Shown piece after piece: positions 26,649 through 34,055 of a DNA stretch of 64,000 nt. The stretch lies in contig NZ_CM001436.1 in NCBI RefSeq assembly GCF_000243255.1, positions 1,276,077 through 1,340,076 of the forward strand, given 5' to 3'. The number at the start of each line of letters is the position of its first letter. Position 1 is the stretch's first letter. The notes under the pieces were generated by a model. That model did no database searches and was not told the origin of the DNA. It worked only from the letters and a program-made list of their open reading frames with translations. A program made the position numbers and the translations under genes. Origin of the DNA: Methanoplanus limicola DSM 2279 (lineage in GTDB: Archaea > Halobacteriota > Methanomicrobia > Methanomicrobiales > Methanomicrobiaceae).

Positions 26649-27118
26649 TGTCGGAAGAATGGCTTTGTCCGATATGTGGGAGGCTGAATCTATCAGGGTC
26701 CGGACCTATGGGTACAGCACCAATCTGTCATAGTTGTAAGTTCTCCTGGGGATACATCCGGGAACTGGAAGATCTCAGACGGCAGTTGGACTCATACCGG
26801 GACGATGAACTATATATTTCCAGACGGGTTGTAAATATCCAGGATGAAATCTCATCTATAAAAGTAGCAATCAACCTTAAGCCTGAAATTAAGGCCGATT
26901 TTGATGATGTTCTACTCAGTCTGGAAAAAGAAGAATCTGACGCTCTTGCAGATGCTGAAAAGAATGAAGCAGCCATTCAGAGTATTCGTAAGGAAATTCA
27001 TAAATTGGCAGAGATTGACGCTAAGATTGAAGCTGCTCCTTTAGTGGAAAAGCCTGATGTTTTTCCCCGGAATCATCATCCGGATTTTGGGCAATCATCC
27101 CTGGGGGCATATCTATGA
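26648..27118 (+). CDS. Zinc-ribbon plus coiled-coil protein
   Basis: 156 aa. CPICGR (about 7-12) and CHSCKF (about 27-32) form a zinc ribbon. A long charged coiled coil follows (about 40-130, including LLSLEKEESDALADAEKNEA). The end is Pro/His-rich. A DNA- or RNA-binding structural role is plausible. Confidence 0.55.
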   Translation: MSEEWLCPICGRLNLSGSGPMGTAPICHSCKFSWGYIRELEDLRRQLDSYRDDELYISRRVVNIQDEISSIKVAINLKPEIKADFDDVLLSLEKEESDALADAEKNEAAIQSIRKEIHKLAEIDAKIEAAPLVEKPDVFPRNHHPDFGQSSLGAYL

Positions 27119-27333
27119 ATCAGGATCTCGGCGGCCTTGCTGCACTGACTCAGGCAATTGTCAATATGACAATTGTCATGGAAGGGATTAACTCACAATT
27201 GTATCTTCTCCGGGAAGAGATGGTCCGGAACAGAATGAACCAGGAAGATATCATTGACAATGATGTTACCTTCAAAACTCTTGTAGCGGATGAAATATCT
27301 CACATTTTACATGGTGAGTGTGATGTCAGATAA
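27115..27333 (+). CDS. 72-aa helical protein
   Basis: Two amphipathic helices (LAALTQAIVNMTIVMEGINS and QLYLLREEMVRNRMNQED), then an acidic end. It overlaps the next gene by 11 bp; GGTGAG within its 3' end serves as that gene's ribosome-binding site. Not recognised. Confidence 0.5.
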   Translation: MNQDLGGLAALTQAIVNMTIVMEGINSQLYLLREEMVRNRMNQEDIIDNDVTFKTLVADEISHILHGECDVR

Positions 27334-27673
27334 CAACATCAACGAGAAGGGGTCTGTATTGGCAGATCTCCCTTCACCCCGTACTAAACATCCTCTGAAA
27401 ATATCAGAATCAATCGACAGATGCCGAAAACTTAAGAGTAAGTTTCATCCCGTCAAAACCCCGGCGGTCATCCTCGGAATGTCAGGTGCAGCACTGGTGG
27501 CAGTTCCGGCAGCAGCTGCACACTTGGCAGGGTTCACCTGCTGGATTATTGCTAATGGTCTTTGGGTCTGGCATGGGACAAAAGTTAAGGACTTTTACAT
27601 TATGCTGCTATTTGTGTTTTATCTGGTAACGGCTTTCATGGGGATCATGGGTCTGCTGCCGGAGGTGATCTAA
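27323..27673 (+). CDS. 116-aa membrane protein
   Basis: ATG 27323 follows GGTGAG; an upstream in-frame ATG at 27290 is less likely. A soluble N-terminal third is followed by hydrophobic segments at about 48-65 (VILGMSGAALVAVPAAAAHL), 68-80 and 90-112 (FYIMLLFVFYLVTAFMGIMG). Function unknown. Confidence 0.55.
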   Translation: MSDNNINEKGSVLADLPSPRTKHPLKISESIDRCRKLKSKFHPVKTPAVILGMSGAALVAVPAAAAHLAGFTCWIIANGLWVWHGTKVKDFYIMLLFVFYLVTAFMGIMGLLPEVI

Positions 27674-27674
27674 A

Positions 27675-27878
27675 ATGCAGGTAAAAACTAATTTTTATGA
27701 AGGGATTCCCTCCGGTTGGTTAAAAAAAGGATGCTACTGTAAAGAATGCAATGCCTATTATACATATAGGCAATGGGATAATCTCAAAACGGAGTTAGTT
27801 TATCCTGATACAAATTTGCAAGCAGTGAATACAATTTGCTCTAACTGTGGTAATCATCTTTGGTGGGTTAGAGGATAA
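27675..27878 (+). CDS. Zinc-ribbon mini-protein, last gene of the operon
   Basis: 67 aa with CYCKEC (about 20-25) and CSNCGNH (about 55-61), a rubredoxin-like zinc ribbon. The AT-rich coding sequence differs from the neighbouring genes. Overlaps end here; the second recombinase has its own promoter. Confidence 0.55.
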   Translation: MQVKTNFYEGIPSGWLKKGCYCKECNAYYTYRQWDNLKTELVYPDTNLQAVNTICSNCGNHLWWVRG

Positions 27879-27975
27879 CTCCTCTTCTTTCTCCGTTGCC
27901 GATAACCTGCAATTATGGCACTTTTTTAAAATATCAACATAATTTCTTTATAAGCAAAAGCCTAACATTACCGAC

Positions 27976-28548
27976 ATGGAACACAAGTCGGCAATCAGTT
28001 ACGGCGGCCTGCATACTGTCATTACTTCCGGAGAGCAGGCACTTACCAGGCAGGAGTATGATGCAGTCCTTGCAGCCTGCGAATGCCAGGAAGATCGGGT
28101 GCTCATAATGCTTGGAGTCTCCCTCGGCCTGAGAAGAGCTGACCTGGTATCAATCAAAATATCTGATATTGATCTCAACTCAGCAACTATGTCATATGCA
28201 GAAAAGAAGAAAGGCAGCCGGATAAGAACAGTTCCAATATCTCCGAAACTTCTCCAGGAGATCAAAATACTTCTAAAAACAATCCCAAAGAAACAAAAAA
28301 CACTCTTCAGCTTCAAAGAACGGCAGGCATACAACCGCTTTCAAAAATTATGTAATCGTGCCGGAGTCCCCGGAAGACCCATCCACGCACTCCGGGCAAC
28401 ATGCGTAAAGTTTTGCCAGGCTGCCGGCTGGACTCCTGAACAGGTCTCCAGGCTTACCGGAGATACAATCCGGGTGATCCAGCTGCATTATGCAACCCCT
28501 TCAGCCGGAGAAATGGCGGATGTAGTAAAGGACAGAGAAATACTTTGA
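27976..28548 (+). CDS. Short tyrosine recombinase, catalytic domain only
   Basis: 190 aa, with no separate N-terminal core-binding domain. Catalytic Arg in SLGLRRADLVS, Lys in AEKKKGSRIRT, the H-x-x-R box in HALRATCVK (about 136-144), and Tyr in IQLHYATPS (about 175). The usual GH before the Tyr motif is replaced by GD (LTGDTIRV), so the His/Trp position is missing. TTTATAAG about 26 bp before the ATG indicates a leaderless mRNA. It could be a resolvase, an inversion enzyme, or the original integrase of an inner virus-like module. Confidence 0.85.
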   Translation: MEHKSAISYGGLHTVITSGEQALTRQEYDAVLAACECQEDRVLIMLGVSLGLRRADLVSIKISDIDLNSATMSYAEKKKGSRIRTVPISPKLLQEIKILLKTIPKKQKTLFSFKERQAYNRFQKLCNRAGVPGRPIHALRATCVKFCQAAGWTPEQVSRLTGDTIRVIQLHYATPSAGEMADVVKDREIL

Positions 28549-28554
28549 CATTTT

Positions 28555-28800
28555 TTAGATTAAATCATGCACCTGCAACCACACGGCCAGGCCTTTATTG
28601 ATATCATCCGAAAGTGCACCACCGAAGGATCCATTATTCTTCCTGGGCTGATTTTTTTCATAATGCTCCAGAAGCTCAACATCAATATACACAGTCAGCT
28701 TCTTTCTGGAATGACTTTGCCGATATAAGGATCTCCTGAATACTCTCCCTATCAGACTGTCATTTGTTAATTCTACCTTTCCAAGGTTCAGTTCCGGCAT
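28555..28800 (-). CDS. CopG-type ribbon-helix-helix regulator
   Basis: 81 aa. RKKLTVYIDVELLEHYEKNQ is the strand-then-helix start of an RHH protein; the second helix follows GALSDDINKGLAVWLQVHDL. It is transcribed away from the virion cassette, with an inverted repeat over the shared promoter region, so it probably controls that cassette and itself. Confidence 0.65.
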   Translation of the reverse strand: MPELNLGKVELTNDSLIGRVFRRSLYRQSHSRKKLTVYIDVELLEHYEKNQPRKNNGSFGGALSDDINKGLAVWLQVHDLI

Positions 28801-28819
28801 GGGTGGTTCGCTTTCTTTT

Positions 28820-28928
28820 TTACTTTCTATGTATGTAAGTAATAAAAAAGGTCGTCCTCTCGGCGTAGTGTTTGAGACCTATATTATAACCCCTGACCTA
28901 TACTGCCAATAACGAGGTGAAAACTCCG
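28820..28928. promoter_or_regulatory. Divergent promoter of RHH gene and virion cassette
   Basis: TTACTT (28820-28825) and AAGTAA (28837-28842) form an inverted repeat about 26 bp upstream of the RHH start, a likely operator. CTATATTAT (about 28879-28887) is the TATA box for the cassette, and GAGGTGA (28914-28920) is the strong ribosome-binding site of its first gene. Confidence 0.5.
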
Positions 28929-29090
28929 ATGGCAATCAACCTTACTCCAATCGCAGAGATCCTTGATGGGGTCGTCTCATTCGTACCAAATCTTGTGGAT
29001 CTTGTGGTCAATCTAATCCCGCTCAGTATCGCAATTGCAATCTCGGCATTTATCGGTGGCATCTTTGCCGCGATTCTCGCAAAGTTCTGA
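28929..29090 (+). CDS. 53-aa hydrophobic protein, candidate major coat protein
   Basis: The frame starts MAINLTPIAEILDGVVSFVP and ends GGIFAAILAKF. An amphipathic first half with two Asp and one Glu leads into a long membrane-spanning helix (about 26-50) with a Lys at the very end. Size, charge layout (acidic front, hydrophobic middle, basic end) and position at the head of the cassette fit a mature filamentous-virus major coat protein; no signal peptide is evident. The ribosome-binding site GAGGTGA is eight bases upstream. The role is inferred from these features and the neighbours. A pleomorphic-virus membrane protein is the main alternative. Confidence 0.6.
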   Translation: MAINLTPIAEILDGVVSFVPNLVDLVVNLIPLSIAIAISAFIGGIFAAILAKF

Positions 29091-29101
29091 GGTGTGAAAA
29101 G

Positions 29102-29467
29102 ATGAAAATTTCAACTTTTCCAATCCTCCTTTTAGTAGCCTTCTTTTCAGTTCTCATCCTCGCAGCTGTTCCGGCATCAGCAGAGGAAGACACAAGGATA
29201 TCAGTTCAGTTTCAGGACCTCGGCCTTACTACTCAGGACATAACAGTCTTTGATTCTTCCGGGGATGACATCATCCACAGCAACACCAGTTCTGTTGTCC
29301 GGCTTGACTACAACGAATCTACATTTTTCACAGTGCAGCTTCAGCCTGGAGCAGTAAACATTCAGCCGGAAACGATGTACCAGAAATTTCTGAATTTCGT
29401 CCTGAATAACTGGATTGCCGTATTTCTGATTCTTGTCGTGATATTCATGCTGGCGAAGAAACGCTAA
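29102..29467 (+). CDS. Secreted, C-terminally anchored small protein
   Basis: 121 aa: signal peptide (about 1-27, ending PASAEED), an ectodomain of about 65 residues rich in Ser, Thr and Asp, then a membrane helix (about 98-117) ending AKKR. The topology matches minor virion proteins exposed outside and anchored by the C-terminus. GAGGTG precedes the ATG. Not recognised by family. Confidence 0.6.
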   Translation: MKISTFPILLLVAFFSVLILAAVPASAEEDTRISVQFQDLGLTTQDITVFDSSGDDIIHSNTSSVVRLDYNESTFFTVQLQPGAVNIQPETMYQKFLNFVLNNWIAVFLILVVIFMLAKKR

Positions 29468-29495
29468 GTTCTGGCAGAAGGTGAGGTGATTAGAA

Positions 29496-29840
29496 ATGAA
29501 TGAATTAACTAAACCAAAAACGGAAAACAATGAAAAAAATGAGATTCTGAAAGATATTTCAAATATCATTAAAAGTGACAGGAAAAAAGAGAAAAAAAAG
29601 AGTAACCAGAGTTTTGAATATATCGTTGGTGCTTTCTCATTGATATTTGGAATTATCTTCCTAGTATTCTTCACAATGCACTGCACTGTAGGTAATCTTT
29701 TCCTTGCCATTCAGGATGGCATACTGGGGATTTTTTTCTTCCTTGTAGGTACAGGAATATCTCTCAAACTTCAGATAAGGAAATCAGAAAAAAGATTAGA
29801 AAAGAAAATCCGGAAGCTGCTAAAGGAGGCCACCCCATGA
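29496..29840 (+). CDS. Small membrane protein with charged ends
   Basis: 114 aa: a highly charged N-terminus (DRKKEKKKS), two membrane helices (about 43-65 and 69-90), and a basic C-terminal coiled segment (RKSEKRLEKKIRKLLKE). GAGGTGA precedes the ATG, and ATGA couples it to the spike-like gene. Probably an assembly or minor virion membrane protein. Confidence 0.55.
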   Translation: MNELTKPKTENNEKNEILKDISNIIKSDRKKEKKKSNQSFEYIVGAFSLIFGIIFLVFFTMHCTVGNLFLAIQDGILGIFFFLVGTGISLKLQIRKSEKRLEKKIRKLLKEATP

Positions 29841-31342
29841 ACGGAAGAAAGGCCCTCCCATTCCTGATGATAGTGGGGCTTGCGGTTCTGCTGATTTGCA
29901 GTCCGGTGAGTGCCTATGAAGAAACATTTTCGGAAGAAGGTATAGAATTAGGTCAATATTCTGGCACTGGTACTGGTACGCAACATAAGGGTTATGGTTA
30001 TGTATTTAACCAATTGTATTTACCTGATACTCAAGATAAATATGGTGGAACATATTTTTGGACATATGAAGGAACTGGCTTGGGTATAAATGCCGAAGAT
30101 GATAATGGTAATTCACCCATATATATATCAGACGAAAATGTAGGTACTTTATATTGGCAGATATACAGGAATGCTGGCGGTTCGGTTACAAATTATAGGT
30201 TATGGGCTTATTTTACTAAGGATTTAGCCAGTGGGTCAAATACTATAACACTTACAGGGATTTATTTTGATGTTCCATATTTTAAATATACAGGATATAA
30301 TACCTCAAGTAATTCTGAAGTCGGAAGAATATTTCTGGCTTCAGGGGGATATGTAGCCGAAGGTAATTACCAAAGTGTAAGAAATATGGCATGGGAAAAC
30401 ACGCTTACAATTAGTGAGAGTTACCCTTATCAAATATCATTAAACCGAGATGGTTATTTTTCTACATATTCCCGATATACTAATGACATTATTACAGTAA
30501 CTGATATATCAGACAATGATATAAATGACGTAGTATCAACAAATGATTTTAGCATCGTAATAACATCCTTAGCCGGTAATAATTATACTTATACAAACGA
30601 TAATGAAGCAGCCCCATCAAACGAAGTCTCAATAATAACCCGCGTAAAATCCCTCTCCGACAACTCCCTCATAGCCGGCTCAAAAGCCTATTATCGTGCA
30701 CTGGACGGCAGCGACCTTGTCAATCAAACCCTCCCCTCCGGCACAGGTGAATTCCTCCTGCAAAAAGGCCTAAGATATGAATACTGGGCTGAGGCTTCCG
30801 GATATGAAAATCAGACATCCATACCGGATCAGGCTGCATTCTATGCCGACTCATCCAATGAAATCAGACTAACGCCGACCTATGGAGATGAACCGGGGGA
30901 AGGAATGGGAGTCTATAATTTTTATATCTCAGAACAGACCAATGCAGCCGGAGACACAGCCCCACTGACAAGCCCGGCAGCAGTCACCCTTAACTGGCAG
31001 ACCAAGCTTACAACATCTTCCGGTTATGTCAGTTTCCAGGTCAACAAATCGGCACAAGTATCTTACACAATCCGGAAGGACGGCTATGTAACAGTATCCC
31101 GAATATATACTCCTTCATGGACGGGAGACACAATCAATGAGTATATAGCCATCAGGCCGGAAGGGCAGGTTCTCCCCGGAGATCCTACAGCAGCACCAAC
31201 CCCCGACCACAGGACATCTGAAGCAAAAGCCGAATCCGCTCTCAACATAATTTTTGATAATATAGAAGCAATTGCAACTCTAAGTGTGGTGGTGGTTATC
31301 CTGGCCATGTGCGATTGGATGACTCCTAAAAGGAGAAGATGA
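29837..31342 (+). CDS. Spike/adsorption-like surface protein
   Basis: 501 aa: signal peptide (about 1-26, ending PVSAYEE), a large ectodomain rich in Tyr, Gly, Asn, Ser and Thr, a Pro/Thr-rich stalk (GDPTAAPTPDHRT), and a C-terminal membrane helix (about 478-495) ending PKRRR. This is the layout of a pIII-like or pleolipovirus-spike-like attachment protein. The middle-to-late ectodomain (about 275-430) shows two PEGA/carboxypeptidase-regulatory-like beta units (ALDGSDLVNQTLPSGTGEFL; LTTSSGYVSFQVNKSAQVSY). The first ~265 codons are distinctly AT-rich compared with the rest, which suggests an exchanged receptor-binding region. Confidence 0.7.
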   Translation: MNGRKALPFLMIVGLAVLLICSPVSAYEETFSEEGIELGQYSGTGTGTQHKGYGYVFNQLYLPDTQDKYGGTYFWTYEGTGLGINAEDDNGNSPIYISDENVGTLYWQIYRNAGGSVTNYRLWAYFTKDLASGSNTITLTGIYFDVPYFKYTGYNTSSNSEVGRIFLASGGYVAEGNYQSVRNMAWENTLTISESYPYQISLNRDGYFSTYSRYTNDIITVTDISDNDINDVVSTNDFSIVITSLAGNNYTYTNDNEAAPSNEVSIITRVKSLSDNSLIAGSKAYYRALDGSDLVNQTLPSGTGEFLLQKGLRYEYWAEASGYENQTSIPDQAAFYADSSNEIRLTPTYGDEPGEGMGVYNFYISEQTNAAGDTAPLTSPAAVTLNWQTKLTTSSGYVSFQVNKSAQVSYTIRKDGYVTVSRIYTPSWTGDTINEYIAIRPEGQVLPGDPTAAPTPDHRTSEAKAESALNIIFDNIEAIATLSVVVVILAMCDWMTPKRRR

Positions 31343-31355
31343 GGGAGGAATACAG

Positions 31356-32267
31356 ATGAAGAAGATCCTCCTTCCCTTCCTGTTATTAGTCCTGGCATTG
31401 TTCATAATTCCTGCATCAGCTGGGAATTATTCAACTTTGGGAGCAGATTACTTAAATACTGATGTAACTATTTTTGATAGTGTTACCAGTGTAAACTATG
31501 ACGTATCTGGTGGCTCAGGTGATGATTTAGGATCATTAGCTATAACTAAAATTGAAATTTATGGCTTATCATCTGCAAAAATTGTAAATTTCACACTCAC
31601 ACAATGGAATGGTGTAGAGCATACCGGACAAATCAATTATACTGCATATAAACTTGGTGATGTAGGTTATAGCTATTATTCATTAGAATTAGACGGAGAA
31701 TCAAAGGCATGGGAAGGACTGGATGTAACACCAGAGAAAGTATTCCTGACATCATATGTCAAAGAGGAAGACACTCAAAAAAAAGGTCTTCTCATTTCAG
31801 AAGTGTCTTTTATCAATTATATATTGAGAGATGACAAATGCGTATTTTCAGAAGCTTCCGACATTGACAGATATCCACTTAAAAAAATCACATTAGCAAG
31901 TACCAGCCCCGTTAATGTTGGAATTACTTACGCTGATACGGAAGTTGTTCTGGATTCTATGGACAATGAGAATATAGATGTCCTTGCCTGGATAGGAAAT
32001 ATTCTCAGTTTCGCAGGCAGTGTAGGAACAATAATTTTCGGCCTGATTTATGTCTTTAAGCTCCTTTTTGTGGATCATCTTCTGAGTATCATTGTCCTGT
32101 ATGAATCGGTCTGCATGGCCTATTCAGCATCACAGAGCAGAGATATCATCTCATTCCTGAGGAAGTTTATCAGATATAACCGTGCCCTGGTGGAAGCCCT
32201 GATAGGATTCATCAGTGTAGTCATATCCATATTCCACAAAATCATTGACGCAATCAAACCGTTTTGA
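31356..32267 (+). CDS. Secreted protein with C-terminal membrane domain
   Basis: 303 aa: signal peptide (about 1-23, ending ASAGNY), an ectodomain of about 185 residues, then a membrane domain with helices at about 210-240 (LAWIGNILSFAGSVGTIIFG), 245-258, and 276-296. The layout recalls a minor virion protein that caps or anchors the particle. The N-terminal ectodomain DNA is AT-rich, as in the spike gene before it, while the membrane part is not. No family recognised. Confidence 0.55.
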   Translation: MKKILLPFLLLVLALFIIPASAGNYSTLGADYLNTDVTIFDSVTSVNYDVSGGSGDDLGSLAITKIEIYGLSSAKIVNFTLTQWNGVEHTGQINYTAYKLGDVGYSYYSLELDGESKAWEGLDVTPEKVFLTSYVKEEDTQKKGLLISEVSFINYILRDDKCVFSEASDIDRYPLKKITLASTSPVNVGITYADTEVVLDSMDNENIDVLAWIGNILSFAGSVGTIIFGLIYVFKLLFVDHLLSIIVLYESVCMAYSASQSRDIISFLRKFIRYNRALVEALIGFISVVISIFHKIIDAIKPF

Positions 32268-32274
32268 GGTGAAT

Positions 32275-32421
32275 ATGTCAGCAAAACAATGGAAAACAGA
32301 ATACAGCTATTACGGAACCCGGATAGCAAAAGGCCTTGGAGCTTCCCCGGAGGAGGCAGACCAGGACGCAAGAAGACAGCTTGAAGACAAAAAGATTCTG
32401 AAAAAGAGGTGTAACAGATAA
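32275..32421 (+). CDS. 48-aa protein inside the cassette
   Basis: This short frame starts MSAKQWKTEYSYYGTRIAKG and ends LKKRCNR; it is charged, helical and soluble. GAGGTGA lies three bases before the ATG, and its TAATG stop overlaps the next start, so it is well supported despite its size. Function unknown. Confidence 0.6.
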   Translation: MSAKQWKTEYSYYGTRIAKGLGASPEEADQDARRQLEDKKILKKRCNR

Positions 32422-32966
32422 TGGCATGGAATATCAAATCATGGAATCCAATCAAATTTGTAAAGAGAACAGAACAGGTCAGATGTCTGCTCATAGGAAA
32501 AAACGGAGGCCAGTATAAATTCCCGACTCTCCTTAAGGAAGGTGACTTTGTCAGGGATGTAGGAAAAGACCGGGTTTATGGTCCAATGAGGTTAAGGCCT
32601 CTCTTCGACCTGAAGGGAAAACCTGCTTATCTCTTTAACGAGGAGACCGGAGCACCACTTCAGGCAGTGGTTGAAAGGATGCCTGTAGAAGTCGATCCCC
32701 TGGACGGATGGACTGCAACCCCGATATATGACGAAGACGGAAACAAGGTTCATGTATTCGATGAAGAGACCGGCAGACCGGCAAGAATCGTAATAGATGA
32801 AACAGTCATCCGGATGAAAACAGACCCCGACCTTATGGGAGTCCTGACATCAAAAACGATGTTAAGCAATGCACTTAACCGGCAGCCTGCAATTGCTATG
32901 CTCGCCCTGGTCGGTCTTGCAACCCTCTTCCTCGGAATACTCATAGGCCAGGCAATGGCGGGATGA
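32421..32966 (+). CDS. Tail-anchored 181-aa cytoplasmic protein
   Basis: The soluble part has two similar beta-hairpin units (FDLKGKPAYLFNEETGAPLQ and YDEDGNKVHVFDEETGRPAR), an internal duplication. The C-terminal membrane helix (about 157-178) anchors it with the bulk inside the cell. Such an internal protein could link coat or genome to the assembly ATPase; this is inference. Confidence 0.55.
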   Translation: MAWNIKSWNPIKFVKRTEQVRCLLIGKNGGQYKFPTLLKEGDFVRDVGKDRVYGPMRLRPLFDLKGKPAYLFNEETGAPLQAVVERMPVEVDPLDGWTATPIYDEDGNKVHVFDEETGRPARIVIDETVIRMKTDPDLMGVLTSKTMLSNALNRQPAIAMLALVGLATLFLGILIGQAMAG

Positions 32967-32970
32967 TCTT

Positions 32971-33432
32971 ATGACTCAGAGTGCAGCAACAAATCAGGGC
33001 GATCTTATGGCTCAGGTGAGGAATGCAGCAGTAAACCAGAGCAGCCTTCTTCCGGATGACATCCGGCAGAAAATCCAGACCGACATCTCAGGCAACGATC
33101 CCCTGATGAGAAGGCTTGACATGGTGCAGGTGCTTGGAAGAGATCCGGAGAACACCCTCACCGAACTGTCATATGATGAAGCAATAGACTTTGCAATACT
33201 CCAGGCTCTTCATGACAGCGGAGTCATCCGGTTAGATGGAGTAATAGATTTCATCACCATCCTGAAAAGAAACAGGGTTCCGCTTGACAGAAAAGGCATT
33301 GATGAATACCTGAAGGGAGTCATAGGGCAGATAAACGGCCAGATACAGCCACAGGCATATTATGGATCACCTGGAACAGTAGATCCTGAGAAGACCAGCT
33401 TAATGGATAGAATTGCATTCTGGAGGAACTAA
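32971..33432 (+). CDS. 153-aa soluble protein, function unknown
   Basis: Mainly helical (DDIRQKIQTDISGNDPLMRR, DEAIDFAILQALHDSGVIRL), with a Gln-rich end. No membrane segment. Four bases separate it from the previous stop and none from the next start. Likely an assembly factor by position only. Confidence 0.5.
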   Translation: MTQSAATNQGDLMAQVRNAAVNQSSLLPDDIRQKIQTDISGNDPLMRRLDMVQVLGRDPENTLTELSYDEAIDFAILQALHDSGVIRLDGVIDFITILKRNRVPLDRKGIDEYLKGVIGQINGQIQPQAYYGSPGTVDPEKTSLMDRIAFWRN

Positions 33433-33855
33433 ATGAACAGGAGGCAGAATAATATCCTATCTCCAATGAGCTATCATCTGTTTTACTCTCTGCTTAAGCT
33501 CATAGAATCCGGAGGAAATACCCTTCGCTTCCGGATGAATATAATCTCAGAGATAGTAACAGACCTTGAAGCAAAGAAAAACGGTCTGAAGTCAGAAGGC
33601 AAGGAAGTAAAAGATCTCAGTGCAAGAATCGAAACCCTGAAAGCTGACTTCAGACTTTTAAGGCAGGGATATCAGCCACTCATGGAGAATCAGCTCTACA
33701 ATTATGGCAAAATGGGAACATATGAGTCAGCTTATGATGCAATCCTGGCTGAGGCTAAAAGCATCATTGAAGAATTCAACATCCTTGACCGGGAACTGAT
33801 AAAAGAGATCGCCCTTCCGGGTGCAGCTCATGCAAAGATGATGGAGGAAGAATAA
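33433..33855 (+). CDS. 140-aa coiled-coil protein
   Basis: Helical throughout, with a central coiled coil (SEIVTDLEAKKNGLKSEGKE to ARIETLKADFRLLRQGYQ). Basic N-terminus MNRRQNN. Start abuts the preceding stop, and its own stop overlaps the next ATG. Function unknown. Confidence 0.5.
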   Translation: MNRRQNNILSPMSYHLFYSLLKLIESGGNTLRFRMNIISEIVTDLEAKKNGLKSEGKEVKDLSARIETLKADFRLLRQGYQPLMENQLYNYGKMGTYESAYDAILAEAKSIIEEFNILDRELIKEIALPGAAHAKMMEEE

Positions 33856-34055
33856 TGAATCTATCTTCTGCACTCTCTGCCTCCGCTCCGGGAACTGACT
33901 GCATACTTATCCCGGCAGGATCTTTCTTCTGTCCTTACTGGATGCTGGATCTTGCTATCATTCTGATATTCTGGCTTGGATTAATAATCGGTTTTGGAAG
34001 TGCTTTCGGATGGAAACAGTTGTATTTCAGGATAATGACGAAGATATTCTGTTAG
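33855..34055 (+). CDS. 66-aa membrane protein overlapping the ATPase gene
   Basis: One or two hydrophobic segments (about 22-50, YWMLDLAIILIFWLGLIIGF) with an aromatic-basic end. Its last 46 bp overlap the start of the ATPase gene in another frame. It may be the membrane anchor or partner of that ATPase. Confidence 0.5.
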   Translation: MNLSSALSASAPGTDCILIPAGSFFCPYWMLDLAIILIFWLGLIIGFGSAFGWKQLYFRIMTKIFC

